Of a stretch of 64,000 nt of DNA, positions 35,277-41,686 are shown piece by piece. Below the pieces are notes generated by a model. It ran no database searches. It worked only from the letters and a program-made list of their open reading frames with translations, and was not told the DNA's origin. Every line of letters begins with the position of its first letter. The first letter of the stretch is position 1. The position numbers were made by a program, and so were the translations under genes. The stretch is from Planctomycetota bacterium (GTDB lineage Bacteria; Planctomycetota; PLA2; JAEUHO01), in NCBI GenBank assembly GCA_020631815.1, contig JACKGW010000001.1, positions 310,001 through 374,000 of the forward strand, read 5' to 3'.

Positions 35277-36213
35277 CGTCGGCCTCACGCGTGAGCGTGA
35301 CGAACACGTCTTCCAGCGACGGCGTGATGGACCGTGTCTCCAGCCCCTCGCGAAGCGCGGTCGGCAGGGCGTCCACGACGCTCTCGATTGACGTGCCTGG
35401 CTCCAGGAAGACGTGCACCGACGCGCCGAAGATGGTCGCTTCGCGAACGCCGGGCACGCCCTGGAGCGCTTGGAACACCTCGGTGAGGTGATCCGTGCGC
35501 AGCTCGGCGCGGACGCTCCCGGCGGGTACCACTTCGGGCAGTCCCTTCAGCGCCGCGGGGCGACCTGAGACGAGGATCTTGCTGGCGTAGATGTAGGCGA
35601 CGTGGTCGCAGCGCTCGGCCTCGTCCATGTAGTGCGTCGTGACGAACAGCGTCTTTCCGGCGGCCGACAGCTCGAAGAGGAGGTTCCAGAGGGCGCGGCG
35701 CGCCACGGGGTCGATGCCCGCGGTCGGCTCGTCCAGGAACAGCAGGTCCGGCTCGTGCAGCAGCGCAGACGCCAGGGCCAAGCGCTGCTTCCAGCCTCCG
35801 CTCAGCGTGGCTGCGCGCTTGCCCAGATGCTCCCGGATGCCGACGGTCTCGACGACCTCGTCGCGCCGACGTCGTAGGTTGGCGCCGCCCAGGCCATAGG
35901 CCTTGCCGAAGAAGGTGAGGTTCTCCATCGCCGTGAGCTCGCCGTACAGGCTGAACTGCTGGGAGACGTAGCCGATGCGGCGGCGGATCGCGTCGCGGTC
36001 GCCCACGACGTCCATGCCCAGCACCTCGGCCGAGCCCTCGGTCGGACGCAGCAGGCCGCACAACATGCGGATCAGCGTGGACTTGCCCGCGCCGTTCGGG
36101 CCGAGCAGACCGAAGATCGACGCCCGGCCCACCTCGAGGTCCACATGGTCGACGGCCACGAAGCGGCCGAACCGGCGGGTCAGGCCGCTCGCGTGGATCG
36201 CGGGCGTGGTCAC
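35266..36213 (-). CDS. ABC transporter ATP-binding protein
   Basis: A 315-residue ATPase of a drug/lipid-type ABC-2 exporter. Walker A is GPNGAGKST (about 39-47), the Q-loop region is RIGYVSQQFSLYGELTAMEN, the signature is LSGGWKQRLALASALLHEPD, Walker B is LLFLDEPTAGIDP, and the H-loop is FVTTHYMDEAERC. The C-terminal part has the DUF4162-like segment ITPSLEDVFVTLTRE. The GTG start at 36213 overlaps the stop of the HlyD gene as GTGA. It powers the permease encoded just downstream. The substrate cannot be told from sequence. Confidence 0.93.
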   Translation of the reverse strand: MTTPAIHASGLTRRFGRFVAVDHVDLEVGRASIFGLLGPNGAGKSTLIRMLCGLLRPTEGSAEVLGMDVVGDRDAIRRRIGYVSQQFSLYGELTAMENLTFFGKAYGLGGANLRRRRDEVVETVGIREHLGKRAATLSGGWKQRLALASALLHEPDLLFLDEPTAGIDPVARRALWNLLFELSAAGKTLFVTTHYMDEAERCDHVAYIYASKILVSGRPAALKGLPEVVPAGSVRAELRTDHLTEVFQALQGVPGVREATIFGASVHVFLEPGTSIESVVDALPTALREGLETRSITPSLEDVFVTLTREADDAR

Positions 36214-37310
36214 AGAAGGTCGATGTCCGCCCACATGCCGTCCTTCAGCTGGGACGTATCCCCCTGCAGGACGATCTTCACGGCGAACACCTGGGTGACG
36301 CGTTCCTCGCGTGTCTGGACGTTGCGCGGCGTGTACTCGGCCTCGCGCGAGACCCAGGTGACCTTGCCGGTGAGGGGGTTGTGCCCATCGGGCGTGATGC
36401 GGGCAGATTGCCCGACGTGCACCGCGGCCAAACGGTCTTCGGGGACGTACACCGTGACCCACGGCTGCTCGGCGAGCAGCAGCACGGCCACGGACACGCC
36501 GGGCTTCAAGAGATCGCCGGGCCGGAGGTCGAGCGTCTGCACGACGCTGTCCGCCGGCGCCAGGATGGCGAGCTCGCGCAGCTGGGACTCGGCGACGGCG
36601 ATGCGTGCCTTGGCCGCCGCGACGCTCGCGCGCTTGGCGGCGATCTCCTCCGGACGGGCGCCGGCCTCCAGCGCCTTCACGCGCTGCACCTGCGCCAGCC
36701 ATGCCTGGCGCATGGCCTCGATCTCCTCGGGCCGCTGGCCGGCCTCGAGCAGCTTGAGGTGCTGCTGCGCGACGGCCTGCTTGGCCTGCGCCGTGTCGCG
36801 TGCCGTTCGCGCGGTGTCGAGAACCGAGGTGGGCTCGACCTGCTTGCGCGCCAAGCCGGTCAGGCGGTCGACCTCGCGTTGGGCTTCCTCCACGGCGACG
36901 TCGGCGGCGCGCAGCTCCTCGCGTGCCGCTTGGATCTCTTCCTCGCGCGCGCCCTTCGTGGAGATCGTCCACAACAGCTCGGCGCGCTTGGCGTCCGCGC
37001 GCGCCTCCTCGATGGTCTCCTCGCGGGGCCCGGCCTCGAGCAGGGCCAGCTCGCGCTCGGCCGCGGCGGCCAGGGCCTCGGCTTCCTCCAGGTGGCTCTG
37101 CCACTCCGCCGGGTCCAGCTCGACGAGGACGTCCTGGGCGGCGGCGCGGTCGCCCTCTTGCTTCAGCACCCGCACGACACGGCCGCCGACCAGCGACCCC
37201 ACCTCGACGTCCGGGAACTCGATGGTCCCGGTCAGGCGGCGTTCCTGGTCTCCACCGCCGCACGCCGCGAGGAGGAGGGCGAACGCGCCTGCGAGCAGGG
37301 TCCTGCGCAT
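36210..37310 (-). CDS. HlyD/YhiI-family periplasmic adaptor lipoprotein
   Basis: A 366-residue membrane-fusion protein of the HlyD type. The ATG at 37310 gives a lipoprotein signal (LLAGAFALLLAACGGG). A short lipoyl/barrel part (IEFPDVEVGSLVGGRVVRVL) precedes a long Ala/Glu-rich coiled coil (about residues 75-235) with repeated 'LEAGpReEti' turns. The chain then returns to the barrel: ILAPADSVVQTLDLRPGDLL, WVTVYVPEDRLAAVHVGQSA, and ends KDGMWADIDLL. This is the usual hairpin adaptor that links an inner-membrane ABC exporter to the outer membrane. It is the first gene of the operon and is coupled to the ATPase gene by a GTGA overlap. Confidence 0.92.
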   Translation of the reverse strand: MRRTLLAGAFALLLAACGGGDQERRLTGTIEFPDVEVGSLVGGRVVRVLKQEGDRAAAQDVLVELDPAEWQSHLEEAEALAAAAERELALLEAGPREETIEEARADAKRAELLWTISTKGAREEEIQAAREELRAADVAVEEAQREVDRLTGLARKQVEPTSVLDTARTARDTAQAKQAVAQQHLKLLEAGQRPEEIEAMRQAWLAQVQRVKALEAGARPEEIAAKRASVAAAKARIAVAESQLRELAILAPADSVVQTLDLRPGDLLKPGVSVAVLLLAEQPWVTVYVPEDRLAAVHVGQSARITPDGHNPLTGKVTWVSREAEYTPRNVQTREERVTQVFAVKIVLQGDTSQLKDGMWADIDLL

Positions 37311-37360
37311 GCCGGGAGTATAGGAGCGGCTGCACATGGTTGGCATCGGGCGCGATGGCA

Positions 37361-37377
37361 GGGAGGGTCTGACTCCC
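37361..37377. repeat. Small hairpin with the repeat-family core GGTCTGA
   Basis: GGGAG (37361-37365) and CTCCC (37373-37377) flank GGTCTGA. The core resembles the ends of the repeat units at 3.4 and 7.7 kb, and like them it lies between genes. It may be a solo remnant of that family or the terminator of the DUF4143 gene; the match is short. Confidence 0.3.
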
Positions 37378-37386
37378 CCCTTGCGG

Positions 37387-38541
37387 CTAGGGGTGCAGGT
37401 CTCGGAGCAGGTGGGACGCCGAAACCGCACGGACGCGATCGGCCAGCTGGAAGGTCGCTTCGCCCGCGTGGATGACGTCCAGGCGCGTGAGGTCCAGCGA
37501 CGCCAGGGCCTCGCGCATGGAGCGTGTGACGCGTGGGGCCGTGGTGCGCTTGAACTCGAAGCCGAGTCGCTTGCCGCCCAGCTCCACCAGCAGATCCAGC
37601 TCGGCTCCCGTGTGCGTCGCCCAGTAGTGGCACTGGCGGCTTCGTGCGCCTAGCTGTTGGATCACGGTCTCCACCAAGAAGCCCTCCCACGAGGCGCCGA
37701 GCTTCGGATGGCGTTCCACGTCGCGCCGCGTGTTCACGCCGAGGAAGTGATGCAGGATCCCGCTGTCGCGCAGATACACCTTGGGCGACTTGACCTGCCG
37801 CTTGCCGAGGTTGGCGAAGTACGGAGGCAGCACGCGCACCATGAACGTCGCGGCGAGCGCGTCGAGGTACCTGCGCGTCACATGATGGGAGACGCCGAAC
37901 GACCGCCCGAGCTCGGACGCGTTCCAGGTCTGTCCGTGGTAGTGCGCGAGCATCGCCCAGAAGCGCTCGAGGGTGGCTGCCGGGATGCGGATGCCCAGCT
38001 GGGGGACATCGCGTTCGAGAAACGTCCGCACGAAGTCGGCGCGCCACCGGTCGCTCTCCGCGTTCGATCTCGCGAGGTACGACCGGGGAAAGCCCCCCCG
38101 AAGCCATAGCCGGTCGAAGTGCTTCGTGCCGACTTCGGCCAAATCGAAGCCGCCCAGCTCGTGGAACGCAATGCGCCCGGCCAGGGTCTCCGAGCCCTGG
38201 CGGAGGAGCTCCGGGGAGGCGCTCCCAAGAAGCAGGAAGCGCGCGGGTGTGCGGGGGCGGTCGGCAAGTACGCGCAATGCGGGAAACAGCTCGGGTCGGC
38301 GCTGGATCTCGTCCAGGACGACCAGGCCACGAAGGTCCCGCAGGCCAAGCTCGGCGTCCTCCAGCTGCGCCAAATCCGCTGCGCGCTCGAGGTCGAACGA
38401 CGTCACGGGCCGCGGCCACGCGCCCGCTACCTGCTGGGCAAGCGTGGTCTTGCCGACCTGGCGGGGCCCGAGAACAGCCACGATGGGGTTGGTGGCCAGC
38501 AGCCGCGAGACGACGGCGGCGTGCTGGTGGCGGTCGATCAT
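37387..38541 (-). CDS. AAA ATPase of the DUF4143 family, copy 2
   Basis: A 384-residue AAA_14/DUF4143 ATPase. Walker A is GPRQVGKTT (25-33), Walker B is LVVLDEIQRRPELFP, and the sensor segment is RFLLLGSASPELLRQGSETL. Next come the conserved GRIAFHELGGFDLAEV, LWLRGGFPRSYLARS and FVRTFLERDVPQLGI. The DUF4143 part ends with SWEGFLVETVIQQLG and a nuclease-like HTGAELDLLVELGGKRLGFE (E-x-D and E-x-K positions). It belongs to a different subgroup from the copy at 27-28 kb. A 12-bp-arm palindrome lies directly upstream. Cellular role unknown. Confidence 0.92.
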   Translation of the reverse strand: MIDRHQHAAVVSRLLATNPIVAVLGPRQVGKTTLAQQVAGAWPRPVTSFDLERAADLAQLEDAELGLRDLRGLVVLDEIQRRPELFPALRVLADRPRTPARFLLLGSASPELLRQGSETLAGRIAFHELGGFDLAEVGTKHFDRLWLRGGFPRSYLARSNAESDRWRADFVRTFLERDVPQLGIRIPAATLERFWAMLAHYHGQTWNASELGRSFGVSHHVTRRYLDALAATFMVRVLPPYFANLGKRQVKSPKVYLRDSGILHHFLGVNTRRDVERHPKLGASWEGFLVETVIQQLGARSRQCHYWATHTGAELDLLVELGGKRLGFEFKRTTAPRVTRSMREALASLDLTRLDVIHAGEATFQLADRVRAVSASHLLRDLHP

Positions 38542-38555
38542 GGACGGACGCTACC

Positions 38556-38588
38556 ATGAAAATTGGACAGATAGAATCCAATTTTCAT
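38556..38588 (-). promoter_or_regulatory. Operator-like palindrome upstream of DUF4143 copy 2
   Basis: Perfect 12-base arms, ATGAAAATTGGA (38556-38567) and TCCAATTTTCAT (38577-38588), are separated by nine bases. They lie 15 bases upstream of the ATPase start, at the position of promoter elements. The pocket is far more AT-rich than its surroundings. Autoregulation is plausible, but the binding protein is unknown. Confidence 0.55.
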
Positions 38589-38710
38589 TCATCGTCCATG
38601 GCTTGTCGCCGTGCGCTTCCCTGCGGTCGGGGCCGCAGCCCAGGGCCGGGGCCGGCCCCGTGCAGCGGCCCCACCCGCGCGCGTACAGTCGCTCGTCTGG
38701 AGAGGTGGCC

Positions 38711-39940
38711 ATGAAGACGGCGCGCGCGGCGGGGTTCCTCGTGATCGGGGCGATGCTGATGGGGGGAGGTGTGCGCGCGTACAGCGGCGACCCGGCTCCT
38801 GCCAAGCCCACCGACAAGTACATCAAGCTGCTCGACGGCAAGTCGCTGGAAGAAGGCCGCGGCTTCGCGGGTGTCGTCGAGTTCGGGATGTCGCTTGCGC
38901 AGCTCAAGGAGAACCTGGGCCCCGGCACCGAGCCCGGCCCGCTTTGGCCTGGGTGGCACGTCTACGACAAGGGGCCGTGGAAGCTCTCCGTCATCGTGCG
39001 CCCGGATCTCGAGCGCAGCCCGCACTTGAAGCGTGTGGAGGTGATGGTGCTCGAGGGCAAGAAGGCTCCGGCCATGGGTCGTGGCGTCCACATGGGCGAC
39101 TCCATCGACAAGGTGGCCGAGGCCTACGGGCGCTCCCCCAAGGAGTTCGAGGGCAAGATCGACAACCCCGGCGACAAGCGCATGTTCTTCGTCTTCGGCA
39201 GCGAAGACGGCGACGAGATCACCGACTTCCCGGCCCGCATCAAGTTCGACATGACCGTCGGCATGGGCAACTACTACGAGGACGCAGGTGTGCTCCTCAC
39301 CCTGGGGGACGAAGGCAAGGTCGATCGCCTCATCGCCTTCCTCAAGCCCGATCCCGTGCCCATCTGGTTGCGTGAGGCGCAGGATCCTGCGCGGCCTTGG
39401 CTGGCCGTGCTCAAGGAGGGCGTCGCCAAGCCGGGCTTCGAGCATCCCGATGCCGAGGCCGATGCCCGTGGCTTGCTGCAGCTCCCGCCGCCGCCGGACG
39501 TCAATCCCGTCATGCTGTCCGATCTCATGCTGCCCGTGCCGCTCGGCTGGCGGCAAGAGTCCGAAGACACGTGGGTGTCTCCCGACGGCTGCGAGCAGCT
39601 CTCGGTGGCGAGGGAGAGCCCCGAGCCCGGTGAGGCGCCTTGCGAGTGGTTCGACTACGTCGCCTCCTTCACGAGCGGGATCCTGACCGACCCTGCGCAG
39701 CGCGACGTGCCCAAGGCCCTGCTCGAGCGGATGGGCGCGGTTGCCGGCCGCACGTACCACCTGCAAGCCGACGCCAAGGACGGCGACAGCTGCCCACTTC
39801 GCACGTGGGTGTTGCTCCTCGCCCAAGGTGAGCAGTACTGGCGCATCAGCGTCTCGCGCCGTGTCGTGGCCGACTACCCCAGCCCCGATGGCATGGAGCT
39901 GGCCCGTCGCGTCTTCCGCGGAATCAAGCTGACGCCTTGA
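38711..39940 (+). CDS. Secreted hypothetical protein
   Basis: A 409-residue protein with a signal peptide (ARAAGFLVIGAMLMGGGVRA, cleavage near residue 24). The mature part has a repeat-like first half (GVVEFGMSLAQLKENLGPGT; VHMGDSIDKVAEAYGRSPKE), in which 'G-m/d-s-l/i-x-x-l/v' segments resemble those of SmpA/BLIP-like or 'lipoprotein intrinsic' folds. The second half has QLPPPPDVNPVMLSDLMLPV and a conserved-looking end, WRISVSRRVVADYP. No catalytic motif is seen and I cannot name a family. A GGAGAGGTGG ribosome binding site supports the start. It abuts a P-loop kinase gene. Confidence 0.7.
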   Translation: MKTARAAGFLVIGAMLMGGGVRAYSGDPAPAKPTDKYIKLLDGKSLEEGRGFAGVVEFGMSLAQLKENLGPGTEPGPLWPGWHVYDKGPWKLSVIVRPDLERSPHLKRVEVMVLEGKKAPAMGRGVHMGDSIDKVAEAYGRSPKEFEGKIDNPGDKRMFFVFGSEDGDEITDFPARIKFDMTVGMGNYYEDAGVLLTLGDEGKVDRLIAFLKPDPVPIWLREAQDPARPWLAVLKEGVAKPGFEHPDAEADARGLLQLPPPPDVNPVMLSDLMLPVPLGWRQESEDTWVSPDGCEQLSVARESPEPGEAPCEWFDYVASFTSGILTDPAQRDVPKALLERMGAVAGRTYHLQADAKDGDSCPLRTWVLLLAQGEQYWRISVSRRVVADYPSPDGMELARRVFRGIKLTP

Positions 39941-39957
39941 TGGGGGCGGCCGAGCCG

Positions 39958-40467
39958 ATGCGCTACCTGGTCTTCGGCAACTCGGGTGCGGGCAAGTCGA
40001 CGCTCGCCCGGCGCCTCGCTGCCCAGTACGACCTTGCCCATCTGGATCTCGACACGCTGGCCTGGGATCCCGTCGCGCGGACGCAGCGACGCCCTCTGGC
40101 AGACAGCGCGCGCGACATCGACGCCTTCGTCGCCCGCGAGCCACGCTGGGTCATCGAGGGCTGCTACGCCGATCTGCTCGCGCTTCTGGTCGATCGCGCT
40201 GATGCACTGCGGTTCCTGGACCCGCCCGTCGAGGTGTGCGTCGCCCACTGCCGACAGCGCCCCTTCGAACCCCACAAGTACGCCTCGCCCGCCGAGCAGG
40301 ACGCCAATCTCCCGATGCTCGTCGAGTGGGTACGCGGCTACCCGACGCGCGAGGGACCACTCGGGCGGCCCGCACATGAGGCCCTGTTCCAGGCCTTTGG
40401 CGGCGACAAGGAGCGCGTGGGTCGGCCCTCGAAGGATGCGAGTCATCGCGGCCCCGAGGCTCAGTAG
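39958..40467 (+). CDS. P-loop nucleotide/shikimate-kinase-like ATPase
   Basis: A 169-residue small kinase-like protein. Walker A is FGNSGAGKSTLARRLA at the N-terminus, followed by the acceptor-site pattern AHLDLDTLAWDP and a WVIEGCYADLLALLVDRAD segment, typical of the 'adenylate kinase/shikimate kinase-like' AAA family of unknown substrate. The ATG at 39958 puts the P-loop at residue 6, as in homologs; an ATG at 39940 overlapping the upstream stop would add six residues. It converges with the XRE regulator gene, with a 7-base overlap. Confidence 0.8.
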   Translation: MRYLVFGNSGAGKSTLARRLAAQYDLAHLDLDTLAWDPVARTQRRPLADSARDIDAFVAREPRWVIEGCYADLLALLVDRADALRFLDPPVEVCVAHCRQRPFEPHKYASPAEQDANLPMLVEWVRGYPTREGPLGRPAHEALFQAFGGDKERVGRPSKDASHRGPEAQ

Positions 40468-41273
40468 CTGACGATCTCCTCGGGCTTCACGCCGAGGCGA
40501 CGCGCCAGCGTCCGTAGGGTCGCCTCACGCGGTGCGCTGACTTCGCCCCGCTCGATTCGGGCTACGGTCTTCGCACTGATGCCGCGGAATCCGTCGCGCG
40601 GGACCCGCTTGAGCAGCCGCAGGCGCCGAAGGCACCCTCCGAACGACCTGTCCGTGTCGACGCGCCGGGCATTCGCGCGGCGTCGGTAGGCAGCGTCGCG
40701 CTCGATGAGAAGTGCGTCAATGGCCACCTCGTAGTCGCCCAGGGCAATCGTCTGCCCACCGTCCTGCAGCGAGAGGCGATGCGGGTCGAGAAGACCACTG
40801 GCATCCAATCGCCGCAGCGAGGCCAGAGCGACCACGACGACCGAGAAGTCGCCGCGGTACAGGAGGAGCTGCTCGCCGCTGTCGATGACGCTGGCACCGA
40901 TGCAGTAGTCCTCCGGGTGGTCGGACTCGAGGACTTCCACGAGCTCGTCGCCAGCCAGCTGGGCCTGGGCGCGAGGGACGATCGCTGCGAATGCCGCGCG
41001 CAGCGAGGTGAGGGAATCGACGTCTACATCGCAGCCCAGGAGGAGGTGCGCGTGGGGCCGGCTGACGGGGTGCGTGGCCAGGGCCTGGAGCAGCCATGCC
41101 ACGGCCCTGCGATGGGGAGCCACCCAGAGCTGGCGAGCGCCTGCCTTGTGGAGTGCGTCACGCACCTCCGCCGCGCTGCGCAGGCAGTGGCGCGCGCGCC
41201 GCGCCCACGGCGGCTGGGCGCGTCCGCCGGGGCGATCCACGAGAACGACGTGCAGGGTCGGTCCGGACTTCAC
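40461..41273 (-). CDS. XRE-family helix-turn-helix protein, second gene of a TA-like pair
   Basis: A 270-residue protein with a C-terminal XRE-type HTH: DGFRGISAKTVARIERGEVS followed by TLRTLARRLGVKPEEIVSY. The preceding segment, AIDALLIERDAAYRRRANAR, is a linker typical of this regulator group. The N-terminal ~190 residues have no domain I recognise. The GTG at 41273 is chosen because it overlaps the stop of the upstream small gene as GTGA, the junction used repeatedly in this window; a GTG at 41303 is possible but would overlap by 34 bases. The probable role is antitoxin or autorepressor that binds the palindrome upstream of the pair. Confidence 0.8.
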   Translation of the reverse strand: MKSGPTLHVVLVDRPGGRAQPPWARRARHCLRSAAEVRDALHKAGARQLWVAPHRRAVAWLLQALATHPVSRPHAHLLLGCDVDVDSLTSLRAAFAAIVPRAQAQLAGDELVEVLESDHPEDYCIGASVIDSGEQLLLYRGDFSVVVVALASLRRLDASGLLDPHRLSLQDGGQTIALGDYEVAIDALLIERDAAYRRRANARRVDTDRSFGGCLRRLRLLKRVPRDGFRGISAKTVARIERGEVSAPREATLRTLARRLGVKPEEIVSY

Positions 41274-41566
41274 ACGGGGTTCTCCGGGTACATGCCGTTC
41301 CACGCGCGCGTGAGCAGCTCTCTTGCCCGTCAGACTTCGGTCAGGAGGGCAGCGGGAACACGTCTCGGATCGGGGCTCGAGTCGAGAAAGCTCATGTCAC
41401 GCAGGCTCACACGCCAGCAGGCCGAGCGGCGAAGCACGGAGACGTGTGGCGTCTCGCAACGCTCCCGGTCGCGGATCTTCACCTTCCACAGACTTGCGAC
41501 CAGGGCGGGCGGCAAGGAGAGGGAGTACGCCACGGACCTCCGGGCGCAGACGACAGTATGTCCCAT
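41270..41566 (-). CDS. Small TA-like protein gene with in-frame UGA at codon 79
   Basis: From the ATG at 41566 the frame encodes 78 residues, including PPALVASLWKVKIRDRER and WRVSLRDMSFLDSSPDP, then meets TGA at 41332-41330. The same frame continues for 19 more sense codons (RARELLTRAWNGMYPENPV) to a second TGA at 41272-41270, which overlaps the GTG start of the HTH gene. The continuation reads like the natural tail of this family (a 'W-x-x-M-Y-P-E-N-P-V' ending, from memory), and its junction fits the operon style. The first UGA is therefore either a recent nonsense mutation, a sequencing error, or recoded; tRNA-Sec is present in this window. Family function is unknown; the layout suggests a toxin-antitoxin-like pair. 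Confidence 0.6.
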
Positions 41567-41591
41567 TTGCCCATCAAATCAAATGGGACAT
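41558..41591 (-). promoter_or_regulatory. Operator-like palindrome at the start of the TA-like pair
   Basis: Arms ATGTCCCATTTG (41558-41569) and CAAATGGGACAT (41580-41591) are a perfect 12-base inverted repeat with a ten-base spacer. The start codon of the small gene lies within the first arm. Binding here would block both transcription and translation start, as in many autoregulated toxin-antitoxin operons. Confidence 0.6.
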
Positions 41592-41686
41592 TGTCTGCGC
41601 GCGGGCCAACTCCCGCTTGGCTGCCACGCGGCGGGACGTGGAGCCGTCACATGCGAGCGCACTCTGCCGGCAGGCGCTGCAATCTC

